DNA of 64,000 bases, taken from assembly GCF_009687845.1 (NCBI RefSeq), contig NZ_BLAD01000057.1, forward strand, positions 16,735 to 80,734. The letters are read 5' to 3'. Below, piece after piece: positions 26,803-36,087 of this stretch; the first letter of the stretch is position 1; every line of letters begins with the position of its first letter. Position numbers and translations under genes: made by a program. The stretch is from Acrocarpospora corrugata (lineage in GTDB: Bacteria > Actinomycetota > Actinomycetes > Streptosporangiales > Streptosporangiaceae). Under the pieces are notes generated by a model. That model ran no database searches, was not told the origin of the DNA, and was given only the letters and a program-made list of their open reading frames with translations.

Positions 26803-28493
26803 AAGCACGATGGATCGGGGCAGTGCTGCCGGGCCTGCTGCTGGCGGTGTCGGCCTGCGGGGCCTCGCCGACGGAGACGGCGCGGTCGGCGTCCCCGGTC
26901 AAGGCGTACGACATCAATCCTGTGGCGCGGGATCGGGTGAGTGAGGGCGGGACGCTGCGGTGGGGGCTGACGGAATATCCCACCCAGTGGAATCAGCACC
27001 ACATCGACGGGAACCACGCGGACGTGAAGACCGTGATGGACGCGTTGATGCCGCACGCCTTCCGGTCGGACGAGCGGGCGAACATCAGCGTCGATCCCAA
27101 CTACGTGCTCGCGGCCCGGGTCACGGCCAGCGCGCCGCGGCAGGTCGTCACGTACACGTTGAATCCGAAGGCGAAGTGGTCGGACGGGAAGCCGATCACC
27201 TATCTGGACTACATCGCGCAGTGGCGGGCGATGCGGGGGGTCAACACCGGCTACCAGGTGGCGTCGGTCACCGGCTACCAGGACATCGCCGGCGTCGTGA
27301 AGGGCCAGGACGATCACCAGGTGGTGGTGACCTTCGCCCGGCCGTTCGGGGACTGGCAGTCACTGTTCTCGCCGCTCTACCCGGCCTCGGCCAACGTCAC
27401 GCCGGAGGCGTTCAACAGCGCCTGGACGAGCCGGATCCCGATTACGGCGGGCCCGTTCAAGTTCGCCGCCTTCGACCACACGGCCAAGACGGTGACGATC
27501 GCCAGGGACACCGTCTGGTGGGGGGACAAGGCCAAGCTCGACAAGATCATCTTCCGGGGGCTTGAGTCCGACGCCAGGATCGGGGCGTTCGCCAACGGGG
27601 AACTTGACGTGTTCGACATCGGTCCTTCGGCGCCGGACTACGCGCGCGCCCGGACCACCCAGGGCGGCGTCGTCCGCCAGGCCGCCGCGCCCGACTTCCG
27701 GCATCTCACCTTCAACGGGGAGAGCCCGGTCCTGTCCGACCTGCGGGTCCGGCAGGCGATCGCGCTCGGCGTGGATCGGAAGGTGCTCGCCCAGTCCGAC
27801 CTGCAGGGGCTGAACTGGCCGGCGACGCTGCTGGACAACCACTTCCTGATGAACAGCCAGGAGGGGTATCAGGCGAACGCGGGCGCGCTCAGCAAGCCGG
27901 ATCCGGCGCGGGCGTCCCGGCTGCTGGACGAGGCGGGCTGGAAGAAGACCGGCCTGTTCAGGACCCGCAACGGGAAGGAACTCGCGGTCCGGTTCGTCAT
28001 CCCGTCCGGCCTGCAGCTGGCGAAGTCCGAGGGGGAGATCGTCCAGGCGATGCTGCGACCACTGGGCGTCCGGATCAACCTGCAGACCGTGCCGAGCGGC
28101 GACTTCTTCACCAAATACATCATCCCCGGCAACTACGACATCGCACCTTTTTCTTATGTGGGTACGCCGTTTCCGGTTTCGTCCAGCTATGGGACCTATG
28201 CGAACGGGGTCAGCGGTCCGGGGGACGACATCCTGTGGAACGCCAATCTCGGGCGCAGCGGCAGTCGTGAGATCGACACCATGCTCCGCCAGGCCGGCGC
28301 GGAACTCGATCCGGTCCACGCCAGGGCGCATCTGAACGCCGCCGATCGGATGGTCTGGCAGCAGGTCAACGTGCTCACCCTCTACCAGCGCCCGCAGAAC
28401 GTCGCGGTGCGCGCGAACCTGGCCAACATCGGCGCGCGGGGCTTCCGGGATCTGGACTACGCCGACATCGGCTTCGTCCAGAACCCCTCGTAG
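26799..28493 (+). CDS. Second peptide-type substrate-binding lipoprotein
   Basis: This is a family 5 solute-binding protein of 564 residues. The signal peptide (RWIGAVLPGLLLAVSAC) ends in a lipobox with Cys near residue 20. The family segment VVTYTLNPKAKWSDGKPITY and a C-terminal lobe with LRVRQAIALGVDRKVLAQ are present. The TTG at 26799 is chosen because it sits seven bases after GGAGGA and overlaps the preceding stop; upstream starts lack a ribosome site. It belongs to the DppA-like group found in actinomycetes and completes the second importer (B-C-DF-A). The ligand is unknown, but it differs in sequence from the first binding protein. Confidence 0.92.
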   Translation: MKARWIGAVLPGLLLAVSACGASPTETARSASPVKAYDINPVARDRVSEGGTLRWGLTEYPTQWNQHHIDGNHADVKTVMDALMPHAFRSDERANISVDPNYVLAARVTASAPRQVVTYTLNPKAKWSDGKPITYLDYIAQWRAMRGVNTGYQVASVTGYQDIAGVVKGQDDHQVVVTFARPFGDWQSLFSPLYPASANVTPEAFNSAWTSRIPITAGPFKFAAFDHTAKTVTIARDTVWWGDKAKLDKIIFRGLESDARIGAFANGELDVFDIGPSAPDYARARTTQGGVVRQAAAPDFRHLTFNGESPVLSDLRVRQAIALGVDRKVLAQSDLQGLNWPATLLDNHFLMNSQEGYQANAGALSKPDPARASRLLDEAGWKKTGLFRTRNGKELAVRFVIPSGLQLAKSEGEIVQAMLRPLGVRINLQTVPSGDFFTKYIIPGNYDIAPFSYVGTPFPVSSSYGTYANGVSGPGDDILWNANLGRSGSREIDTMLRQAGAELDPVHARAHLNAADRMVWQQVNVLTLYQRPQNVAVRANLANIGARGFRDLDYADIGFVQNPS

Positions 28494-28509
28494 CGGACTC
28501 TCGTAGGTC

Positions 28510-29355
28510 CTAAGTGAGGCGGAAGCGGATCCGGGTCCCGGGGCGGCACTGGGCGACGGTCGGCAGGTCCGATGACCTGACGACCCCGATGACCGGATAG
28601 CCGCCCGTGGGCGGATGGTCGGCCAGGAAGACGATCGGCTGGCCATTCGGCGGGACCTGGATCGCGCCCGCCACCATGCCCTCACTCGGCAGTTCCCCCT
28701 GGCGGCTCCGGGCCAGCCGCCGCCCCACCAGCCGGGCGCCGACCCGGTTGCTGTCCGAACTCACCTCGTACGGCTCGGCGCACAGGTCGTGGAGGGCGTT
28801 CGGGACGAACCAGTCGTCCCGCGGACCCCTGAGTACCCCGATGACCGGCTGGCTCTGCAACGGGGCGACCGGCGCGAGATCGACCGACAGGGTCCCGCAG
28901 CCCTTGCCGAGAGGCAGCTTCGTCCCCCGCCGAAGGGGCCGGGGCCCCAGGCCCGAGAGCGAATCGGTGGAACAGCTCCCGAGAACCCGTTCGGCCTCGA
29001 TGCCGCCGCGGACCGCGACATAGGTCCGCAACCCGGTGGACGGCATCCCCACCCGCAACTCGCCGTTCGCCGGCACCCAAACCGGCCCCGACATGCCCAC
29101 TTCCCGCCCTTGGACCTCGACGGGACAGCAGGCGCCGGTGACCGCGATCCACACTCCCCGGCTGAACCGGAGGACCGCCCCGCCAAAAGTGAGCTCCACC
29201 AGGGCCGCGGATTCCGGATTCCCGACCAGCCGGTTGCCCAGGGCCGCGCTCCGCAGGTCGGCCGCCCCGGAGCGAGGCACGCCCAGATGCGCGTACCCCG
29301 GCCGCCCGAGATCCTGGACGGTCGCGTAGGGCCCCGGCTCCACAACTTCAATCAT
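28510..29355 (-). CDS. pxpC: 5-oxoprolinase subunit C (biotin-dependent carboxyltransferase family)
   Basis: This 281-residue protein is the KipA/PxpC subunit of the ATP-dependent bacterial 5-oxoprolinase, which opens pyroglutamate to glutamate. Recognisable segments are VQDLGRPGYAHLGVPRSGAA, YVAVRGGI and FLADHPPTGGYPVIGVV. It is the third gene of a pxpA-pxpB-pxpC operon; its ATG overlaps the pxpB stop by 4 bases (ATGA). The stop lies 16 bases from the convergent stop of the peptide-binding-protein gene, so the two operons share a very short intergenic end. Confidence 0.93.
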   Translation of the reverse strand: MIEVVEPGPYATVQDLGRPGYAHLGVPRSGAADLRSAALGNRLVGNPESAALVELTFGGAVLRFSRGVWIAVTGACCPVEVQGREVGMSGPVWVPANGELRVGMPSTGLRTYVAVRGGIEAERVLGSCSTDSLSGLGPRPLRRGTKLPLGKGCGTLSVDLAPVAPLQSQPVIGVLRGPRDDWFVPNALHDLCAEPYEVSSDSNRVGARLVGRRLARSRQGELPSEGMVAGAIQVPPNGQPIVFLADHPPTGGYPVIGVVRSSDLPTVAQCRPGTRIRFRLT

Positions 29356-29975
29356 GCCGGCACCATCCGAACCCGGGTGCCCGGCTGTAACAACGACGGC
29401 GGATCGGCCTCGACATCCCAGACCCGAGTCGTGGTGCGCCCCAGCAGCCGCCAGCCACCCGGCGAAGCCGCCGGATATATCGCCGAATAGCCGCCCGCGA
29501 TCGCCACCGAGCCGGCCGGAACCGAAGTCCTCGGCACCTCCAGCCGAGGCACCGCCAGAACCGGGTCAAGCCCCACCAGATAGGCGAACCCCGGCGCGAA
29601 CCCCAGCCACCCGACCACGAACGACGACCCGCTGTGCCGGGCGATCACCTCATCGACCCCCAACCCGGTCAGTTCGGCGACAGCCGTCAGGTCCGCTCCG
29701 TCGTACTCGACCTCGACGACGACCTCCGCCGGCTCCCACCCGGTGGCCTGACCCGGCGTGCCCTTTTCGCCGACCATCAGCTCGACTTGCTCCCAGATGA
29801 CCTCAAGGTCCCCGCCGGAAACCACCACCAGCACGCTTTCCGGCCCCGGGACGATCTCCTCGACGCCCTTGATCCCGAGTCTGCGCAATTCCGCGTCGAG
29901 CCGATGCGACTCCGCCAGCGCCCCCGTCTCGATCAGCAGGGCGTGCTCGCCCATCCGCCGCAGGATCCCGGTCAT
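29352..29975 (-). CDS. pxpB: 5-oxoprolinase subunit B
   Basis: This is a 207-residue KipI/PxpB-family protein (allophanate hydrolase subunit 1 fold). Its family core includes RHSGSSFVVGWLGFAPGFAY and VPRTSVPAGSVAIAGGYSAI. With PxpC it forms the ATP-dependent part of 5-oxoprolinase. Start and stop codons overlap those of both neighbours by 4 bases, so the three proteins are translationally coupled. In Bacillus the related KipI inhibits a sporulation kinase; the complete pxpABC set here argues for the metabolic role. Confidence 0.93.
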   Translation of the reverse strand: MTGILRRMGEHALLIETGALAESHRLDAELRRLGIKGVEEIVPGPESVLVVVSGGDLEVIWEQVELMVGEKGTPGQATGWEPAEVVVEVEYDGADLTAVAELTGLGVDEVIARHSGSSFVVGWLGFAPGFAYLVGLDPVLAVPRLEVPRTSVPAGSVAIAGGYSAIYPAASPGGWRLLGRTTTRVWDVEADPPSLLQPGTRVRMVPA

Positions 29976-30730
29976 GCGAACCGGCCGATGGTCGTCCCCG
30001 CGTCCGTCAACGCGGTCCGCACCGCCTGCGCGAGAGCCACCGCGTTGGGAGTGTCGCCGTGCACGCAGAAGGAACGCGCCGCCAGCTGGAGTTCGCTGCC
30101 AGTCGTGGTCAGGACGGTGCCGTGGGTCGCCATCCGGACGGCTCGGGCGGCCACCTCGGCCGGGTCGTGCAGGACCGAACCGGCTTCGCGGCGCGAGGCG
30201 AGGGTGCCGTAGGGGGTGTAGGCGCGGTCGGCGAAGAACTCGATGATCGTGGGGGTCCCATAGCGGGCCGCTATGTCATGGATCACCGAATTGGACAGGG
30301 TGAGCACCGGGAGGGGCGCCGACGCGGGGTATTCGGCGACCGCCTGCAGCAGCGCTTCGGCCTGCTCGACGTCGTGGACGGCGCGGTTGTAGAGGGCGCC
30401 GTGCGGTTTGACGTAGGAGACCCGGCCGCCGACCGTACGGGCGATGCCGTCGACGGCCGCCAGCTGGTAGAGGATCTCGGCGCGGAGCTCGCGGGGCGGG
30501 ACGTCCATCTCGCGGCGGCCGAACCCGGCCAGGTCACGGTAGGAGACCTGGGCGCCGATCGCGACACCCCGGGCGACGGCGGCCTCGCACGTGGCGCGGA
30601 TGGTGAGCGGATCGCCGGCGTGGAAGCCACAGGCGACGTTCGCGCTGGTCACGAGGTCCAGCAGGGCCGTGTCGTCGCCGAGTCTCCAGACGCCGAACCC
30701 TTCGCCCAGGTCGGCGTTGAGATCGATCAT
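29972..30730 (-). CDS. pxpA: 5-oxoprolinase subunit A (LamB/YcsF family)
   Basis: This is a 252-residue LamB/YcsF-family protein, the PxpA subunit of 5-oxoprolinase. It has IDLNADLGEGFG at the N-terminus, ANVACGFHAGDP, VSYVKPHGALYN and FFADRAYTPYG, which contain the conserved His/Asp/Lys residues of the family. The ATG at 30730 is used; an in-frame GTG at 30736 is equally possible and longer extensions to 30790 are unlikely. It is the first pxp gene and salvages 5-oxoproline, which forms spontaneously from glutamine and from glutathione or peptide turnover. Confidence 0.93.
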   Translation of the reverse strand: MIDLNADLGEGFGVWRLGDDTALLDLVTSANVACGFHAGDPLTIRATCEAAVARGVAIGAQVSYRDLAGFGRREMDVPPRELRAEILYQLAAVDGIARTVGGRVSYVKPHGALYNRAVHDVEQAEALLQAVAEYPASAPLPVLTLSNSVIHDIAARYGTPTIIEFFADRAYTPYGTLASRREAGSVLHDPAEVAARAVRMATHGTVLTTTGSELQLAARSFCVHGDTPNAVALAQAVRTALTDAGTTIGRFA

Positions 30731-30800
30731 CGTCACATCATGCCCGTCACGGGAGCTCACCGCCCTCAGGAACTCCCCAGGCTTTGCCACGTCGGCCGGG

Positions 30801-32360
30801 TCAGACCGGAGGTTCGTCCGGGATATCGGCGATGTCGTCCAGGGCGGCGGCGAGCTCGTCGGGGTGGTCGCCGATCCGCTCGGCGATCTCGATGAGCACG
30901 TGCAGGACGTCGTGCCGGTCGTGACCCAGGTCGATCAGGCGCTGGGCCGCCTCCCACATCTGCGGCGGATCCCCGTTCCAGAGCCGTCCGGCGATCTCCT
31001 GATGCCAGGCCAGATGCTCGGCGAAGTCCGGCCGGTCGAACTCGCCCGCGTGGTCGATCTCCAGCAGGATGCGCCGGTCCGCCTCGTCGGCCGGGTTCAG
31101 CGCGTCCAGGTCGATGTCGCCGTGCTTGCCCTGCAGCATCGGGAACACGAACGCCCGCCGGGCCAGCGCGGACAGGTCGCCGTCCGGGAGCAGGCGTTCG
31201 ACCAGCGACCGGTCCAGCCCGAAGGTGGTCGGGTCGCGGTAGGCCTCGGTGAAACGGCTGGTGGCTTCCCAGACCGCGTCGAGCGTCGCCCGTACCGCGT
31301 GCTCGGACAGGCCGATGCGGTAACCGGCGAAGCGCACCCAGGCGGCCAGCACGTGCGGCATCGCGTCCTGCTCGGCGGGGGTCAGCATGACCTTGCGCGG
31401 CAGCCAGTCGAGCAGGAAGGTCTCGCACTTGGTCGGGCTCACCCGCCGGGGGCGGCCGAAGTCCTGGTCGCAGCCGTAGTCGATGATGTGGTCGGCGCAG
31501 CGGGAGGCCGCCGACGGGTCGGACAGGTTCTCGGCCGCGTCGGAGCCGAGGAACTCGGCCGCCAGCATGGCCCGCCGCTCCCGGTTGTAGGGAGCCTCGC
31601 TGTGCGGCGGCGCGGGGCGTTTGCGCCCGGGCGGTAACGCCTTGATCCGGGACCGCGCGAACGCGTGGTAGGCGCTGTAGCTGTCGCTGACCAGCTTGGG
31701 GGCTTTCCGGTCGTAGGTCTCCTTGGTCGCCTTCATCGCGAACTCCAGCAGCGCCCGGGCCTGCTGCGGCTCGATCTCCTCGAAGCGCAGCATCGGGTTG
31801 CCGGCCGCCTCCAGGCCGGCCTGCTCCAGCAGTTTGTCGACCTGGGTGGAGACCCAGGCGTCCCGGGCCATCCCGCGCATGTTGTAGTCGACGACCATGA
31901 CCAGCGCGTGGGTGTCCTCGCCGTTGTACGCGAAGGTGCACACCACGGTGTCCTGGTCGCCGTAGATGTCGCGCGACACGAAGCAGCCCGAGGGCTTGAC
32001 CGCGCCGACCCGCTCGGCCCAGCCCGGCCGGGCCACGTCGGACTCCATCAGGGCGAGCGCCGCGCCCTCGGCCTTGGCCGCCTGCCGGGCGGTGCCCAGA
32101 TAGGCGACCGAGATCAGCAGGGTGAGCGCGGCCGGGGTGCCGGTCTTGGCGGCGTAGTCGACGAGCCCTTCGCCGAGGATCTGCTCGACGTCCCCGCCGC
32201 GCAGCCGCTTCCCCCACCAGGCGCCGAGCATGTCGGACACCATGAGCTCGGCGTCCAGCGGGCTCCTTACGGCGAGCAGTTCGCGCGCCGCCAGCAGCAT
32301 CTCCTGGAATACGTCGTCGGGCGGGTTCTCACGGGCATCTCGTCGCCGTCTTCGACTCAC
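30801..32360 (-). CDS. Conserved actinobacterial protein of unknown function, DUF1841-like C-terminus
   Basis: This 519-residue, mostly helical, soluble protein has no recognised catalytic motif. The N-terminal third is leucine-rich. A central stretch (about residues 215-280) has many charged residues and ALPPGRKRP. The C-terminal region (WHQEIAGRLWNGDPPQMWEA then LGHDRHDVLHVLIEI) resembles DUF1841, a family with conserved histidines. The GTG at 32360 follows GGAG. It lies 70 bases upstream of pxpA on the same strand, so cotranscription is possible but not required. Function is unknown. Confidence 0.6.
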   Translation of the reverse strand: MSRRRRRDARENPPDDVFQEMLLAARELLAVRSPLDAELMVSDMLGAWWGKRLRGGDVEQILGEGLVDYAAKTGTPAALTLLISVAYLGTARQAAKAEGAALALMESDVARPGWAERVGAVKPSGCFVSRDIYGDQDTVVCTFAYNGEDTHALVMVVDYNMRGMARDAWVSTQVDKLLEQAGLEAAGNPMLRFEEIEPQQARALLEFAMKATKETYDRKAPKLVSDSYSAYHAFARSRIKALPPGRKRPAPPHSEAPYNRERRAMLAAEFLGSDAAENLSDPSAASRCADHIIDYGCDQDFGRPRRVSPTKCETFLLDWLPRKVMLTPAEQDAMPHVLAAWVRFAGYRIGLSEHAVRATLDAVWEATSRFTEAYRDPTTFGLDRSLVERLLPDGDLSALARRAFVFPMLQGKHGDIDLDALNPADEADRRILLEIDHAGEFDRPDFAEHLAWHQEIAGRLWNGDPPQMWEAAQRLIDLGHDRHDVLHVLIEIAERIGDHPDELAAALDDIADIPDEPPV

Positions 32361-32500
32361 GGGGGCTCCTCGGTCCGCCCGTCGTTCCCCGCGTCACGAC
32401 TGCCGTGCCAGTCGGCTCGCTCGCTCCGCACACTCACGCCTCTACCTTCTCGCATTATGGCGGGAAACGGCATCCGGAACGCGGGCTGGTGACTACCCCG

Positions 32501-32785
32501 TTATCTGCTGCTCGGCGGGGCAGAGTTGATCATCGCGAGGAGGTGCTCGCGAGCGATCCTTTCGATAATAGCTGGTGTCACCGCAACCCCGAGGTGTTCC
32601 GCACAAGCCCACACATCTGCGACACATCGCTCCACGGTCGGGCCGGGTACGGCGGCGAATTCGGCCGCGAGCACGGCACTGACCGGCTGGGTGAGCCGAG
32701 GGTCCGGCCCGACCGTTATGCCGGATATTCCGGTTTTGTCGGGAATATTGTGATTGTTGGGACTACGTGTGGCGAGAACAGGCAT
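32501..32785 (-). CDS. Small protein with a predicted three-helix C-terminal domain
   Basis: This protein has about 94 residues. The C-terminal half (VSAVLAAEFAAVPGPTVERC, VADVWACAEHLGVAVTPAII) is predicted to be a helical bundle similar to small regulatory or dimerisation domains common in actinobacteria. The N-terminus is Pro/Asn-rich and poorly conserved-looking. The ATG at 32785 has GAGGAG 12 bases upstream; starts at 32797 or 32818 are possible. Base composition is less GC-rich than neighbouring genes. It may be the first gene of a unit with the following DUF1841-like gene, 140 bases downstream. Confidence 0.55.
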   Translation of the reverse strand: MPVLATRSPNNHNIPDKTGISGITVGPDPRLTQPVSAVLAAEFAAVPGPTVERCVADVWACAEHLGVAVTPAIIERIAREHLLAMINSAPPSSR

Positions 32786-33029
32786 GGACGGATGCACTCC
32801 TCGCTGGCTGGGGCTCAATGCCGACAGGCTCTCGATTTCCGAAGATGTCCGAAACTTCGCACGGGCGCTGTCATCAACGATATGGGGGGTCGTGCGTCTC
32901 TCATTCCATAACTTTCCGCGCTGGTGTCAAGCCTAATTGTGGTCTGGTTCTGACCGGATTAAGGGTGATCTTTCCCCTCGATCGGCTGTCCTCGCTCCCC
33001 GGCGGGCCCCCGCGTGCGAAGCTGGACCC

Positions 33030-33593
33030 ATGCGTATCCAGCTCGCCCAGCAGCCGGACGCCGACGAGCTGCTCGGCCGCAGCCCGCTGGCGTTGCTCCT
33101 CGGCATGCTGCTTGACCAGCAGGTTCCGATGGAGTGGGCGTTCGCGGGGCCGTACACGATCGCGGACCGGATGGGCCGGGATCTGGACGCCGCCGCGATC
33201 GCTTCCTATGATCCGTCCGAGTTCGAGGCCCTGCTGGCCGCCAAGCCCGCGGTGCATCGCTATCCGCGCGCGATGGCCGGTCGGATCCAACTGCTGGCGG
33301 CCTATCTGGTCGAGCACTACGATGGCTCCGCCGACGGGATCTGGACCGATGTCGACGACGGCGCCGAGCTGTTGCGCCGCCTGCTGGCGCTGCCCGGGTT
33401 CGGCAAACAGAAGGCACAGATCTTCCTGGCTTTACTGGGCAAGCAGCTCGGGGTCCGTCCCCGGGGCTGGCGCGAGGCGGCCGGGCCGTACGGCGAGGAG
33501 GGGGTGCACCGGTCGGTGGCCGACGTGGTCGACCCCGACAGCCTGGCGAAAGTGCGCGAGACGAAGCAGGAAGCGAAGAGGGCCGGCAAGTAG
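33030..33593 (+). CDS. HhH-GPD family DNA repair-like protein
   Basis: This is a 187-residue helix-hairpin-helix protein similar to the small actinobacterial HhH-GPD group (TIGR03252-like). The hairpin motif LPGFGKQKAQIFLALLG is clear, preceded by an all-helical domain beginning LALLLGMLLDQQVPMEWAF. In true glycosylases a catalytic Asp follows the hairpin by about 18 residues. Here the corresponding part (GVRPRGWREAAGPYG) lacks a clear Asp, so catalytic activity is doubtful. The frame opens 31 codons earlier, but the ATG at 33030 matches the domain start. Confidence 0.82.
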   Translation: MRIQLAQQPDADELLGRSPLALLLGMLLDQQVPMEWAFAGPYTIADRMGRDLDAAAIASYDPSEFEALLAAKPAVHRYPRAMAGRIQLLAAYLVEHYDGSADGIWTDVDDGAELLRRLLALPGFGKQKAQIFLALLGKQLGVRPRGWREAAGPYGEEGVHRSVADVVDPDSLAKVRETKQEAKRAGK

Positions 33594-33775
33594 TCGTCCT
33601 CAGATCTTGCTGCGCGAGGTGGCGCTTTTTTGACAGGATGCGTTGACCGCATGCCGGGCGGGGCTTCCGTCCGCGCATGCCCATCGCCGATGATGTAGGG
33701 CAGACCTGCGCTACTCAACACAGTTATGGAGATGTGCCTCGTGGGAGACCCTGGCACGCGACGGAGGTGCCGACC

Positions 33776-35869
33776 ATGAGCGCCGAAACCTCCGTGCCCC
33801 GTCCCCGGGAGTCGGGTTTGGACATCTCAGACACGGGCCTCTTTCGGGGCCTTATGTCGGAGGCGCCGTTCGCCTTCGCGTTTTTCGACCCGTCTGGTCG
33901 GTTCGTCCGTGTCAACTCAACCTTTACCGAGCTGACCGGGCTCGCTGTCGAGCGGCATCTTGATCGCCACCCCGCCGATCTGCTCTCCGCGGATCTGACC
34001 ACGTTGATCGACTCCGCGCTGCGCAGGATCGCGGACGAGGGCCTTCCGGTCACCGACCAGAGGCTCAGGACCCGCGCGGAGAACGGCGACACCCGGCACT
34101 GGACGGTCGCCTTCTTCCCCATGCACGACGAGGAGGGCGCCTCGATCGGCGCCGCCCTGTTCGGCGTGGACGTGACCGAGCGCCAGCTCACCGAGGAGGA
34201 CCTGCGCCGCAGCGAGGAGCGTTACCGCTCGCTGGTGGAGTCCCAGCAGCAGCTGGTCTGGATCACCTCGCCCAGCGGCGCCGTGATCGAGGACGCGCCG
34301 CAGTGGCGCGCCATCACCGGCCAGGGCCTGGAGGAGTACCTCGCGCACGGCTGGCTGGACGCGGTCCACCCGGACGACCGGCCCGCCGCCGAGGAGGCCT
34401 GGCGGGAGGCGCTGCGCGGCCGGACCATGTTCGAGTGGAGCTACCGGGTCCGCACCCGGGCCAGCGGTTACCGGCACTTCGAGGTCAGGGCCGTCCCGAT
34501 CATCCGGCACGGCCGGGTGGTGGAGTGGGTCGGCGCCAACTCCGACGTCACGCCGCAGCGCGAGGCCGAAGAGATGCGCGGCCGCCTCACCGACCAGCTC
34601 GGCGCCGCCGCGCTGCGCACCGCCCGCCTCCAGGGCGCCACGGCCATGCTGGCCGAGGCGCTCACCGTGGAGCAGGTCGTCCAGGTCATCATCGACGTGG
34701 GCCGGACGGCACTGGCCGCCGACCACTCGGCGGTGGCCCTGCTGGACCAGGAACGCGCCAGCCTCAAGGTGATCAACAGCGGTGGCATCCCGGACGTGCC
34801 GAGCGCGCCAGGCGAGGACATCCTGCTGTCCAGGTCCAGCGTGATGACCATGGCCGTGAACAGCCGCCGCCCGGTCTTCGCCGAGTCGCCGGACAGCCTG
34901 CGCACCCAGCTCACCGACGCGGGCGGCGAGCTGGCCCAGATCAACGGCTTCCTGTCGCACACCGAGGAGCGGGCCTGGGTGGGCCTGCCCCTGCTGGCGG
35001 CTGGCCGCGCCTTGGGAGCGCTCCGGTTCTCCTTCACCCGGCCGCAGAAGATCTCCCAGGAGGACGGCGTCTTCCTGGAGGCGCTGGCCGGGCAGTGCGC
35101 CCTGGCCGTGGAGCGGGCCACCCTGTTCGAGCGCGAGCACAAGACCGCCGAGACGCTCCAGCGCAGCCTGCTGCCCGACCGGCTGCCGGTGGTCCGCGGC
35201 CTGGTGCTGGCCCAGCGGTTCCGGTCCGGCTCCCGGCACGTGCAGGTCGGCGGCGACTGGTACGACGCGTTCGTCCTGCAGGACGGGCGGGTCGCGGCCG
35301 TGGTCGGCGACGTGATGGGCAAGGGCGTCAAGGCGGCGGCCGGGATGGGCCGGATCCGCAACGCCATGCGCGCCCTGGCACTCACCAATCCGCCGCCCGC
35401 GGCGGTCCTCACCGGCCTGGACCGGGTGTTCGAGGCCACCGAGGAGGAAGAGCAGGTCACCACCCTGGCCTACATGGTGGTCGAGCCCGGCACCGGAGAG
35501 GGCACGCTGGCGCTGGCCGGTCACCCGCCGCCCCTGCTGGTCTCGCCGCAGGGCACGGCGATCCTGTACGAGACCGAGCCCGGCACGCCGCTGGGCTGGG
35601 CGACCAGCCGCAAGCAGTTCCGCTTCGCGGTGCCGCCAGGGCACACGGCGGTGCTCTATTCCGACGGTCTGGTGGAGAACCGCAAGCGCGGTCTCGATGC
35701 CGGACTCAGGGAACTTGTGAGCGTGGTGGCCGAAGCGCCAGAAGAAGTTGTGACAAGTCCGCATATGTTGCTGGATTTCCTGGTGGACAGGATGTTGTCC
35801 GGGTATGAGCAGGATGACGACGTGACCGTGCTCGCAGTTCACGTTCCCGCCACCACGAAGAGTGACTGA
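33776..35869 (+). CDS. PAS-PAS-GAF-SpoIIE (PP2C) serine phosphatase
   Basis: This is a 697-residue signalling protein. The first PAS domain covers about residues 24-140 and a second about 155-275 (RYRSLVESQQQLVWITSPSG). A GAF domain spans about 300-455 (ADHSAVALLDQERASL, RAWVGLPLLAAGRALG). A PP2C/SpoIIE phosphatase follows from about 475 ([34 protein letters not shown]), with metal-binding aspartates present. Such proteins dephosphorylate anti-sigma-factor antagonists (RsbV/SpoIIAA type) in response to small-molecule or redox input. The ATG at 33776 follows GGAGG at 8 bases; the frame extends further upstream without a ribosome site. The gene precedes the primary sigma factor gene, but no anti-sigma pair is adjacent. 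Confidence 0.94.
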   Translation: MSAETSVPRPRESGLDISDTGLFRGLMSEAPFAFAFFDPSGRFVRVNSTFTELTGLAVERHLDRHPADLLSADLTTLIDSALRRIADEGLPVTDQRLRTRAENGDTRHWTVAFFPMHDEEGASIGAALFGVDVTERQLTEEDLRRSEERYRSLVESQQQLVWITSPSGAVIEDAPQWRAITGQGLEEYLAHGWLDAVHPDDRPAAEEAWREALRGRTMFEWSYRVRTRASGYRHFEVRAVPIIRHGRVVEWVGANSDVTPQREAEEMRGRLTDQLGAAALRTARLQGATAMLAEALTVEQVVQVIIDVGRTALAADHSAVALLDQERASLKVINSGGIPDVPSAPGEDILLSRSSVMTMAVNSRRPVFAESPDSLRTQLTDAGGELAQINGFLSHTEERAWVGLPLLAAGRALGALRFSFTRPQKISQEDGVFLEALAGQCALAVERATLFEREHKTAETLQRSLLPDRLPVVRGLVLAQRFRSGSRHVQVGGDWYDAFVLQDGRVAAVVGDVMGKGVKAAAGMGRIRNAMRALALTNPPPAAVLTGLDRVFEATEEEEQVTTLAYMVVEPGTGEGTLALAGHPPPLLVSPQGTAILYETEPGTPLGWATSRKQFRFAVPPGHTAVLYSDGLVENRKRGLDAGLRELVSVVAEAPEEVVTSPHMLLDFLVDRMLSGYEQDDDVTVLAVHVPATTKSD

Positions 35870-36087
35870 ATGAAACAGTCATAACGGTTGCTTTCGGGTA
35901 TCGGTGACCGACTTCCGTACGCACTACTGTCTCGGTCGGCCTAGGGTGGAGAGCAACCGGCCGGAGGTGGCCGTACGGGCTGTCGTGGCGTGCCAGAATG
36001 GCATGTCGCGGTCCGCGCGGCCTCGCCATCGGAAAAGAAGCAACCACCTGGGTCCATTCTCGCCATGCGTTCGTTCGAGAGGTGTTC

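Noticed and set aside
33594-33775. Possible short coding region before the PAS-GAF phosphatase
   Set aside because: The in-frame extension from 33677 has no ribosome site and the sequence looks like an untranslated leader; I saw no convincing small gene.
35870-36087. Search for a sigA promoter
   Set aside because: TAGGGT (35942-35947) resembles a -10 but no -35 at 16-18 bases could be supported, so I left it unannotated.
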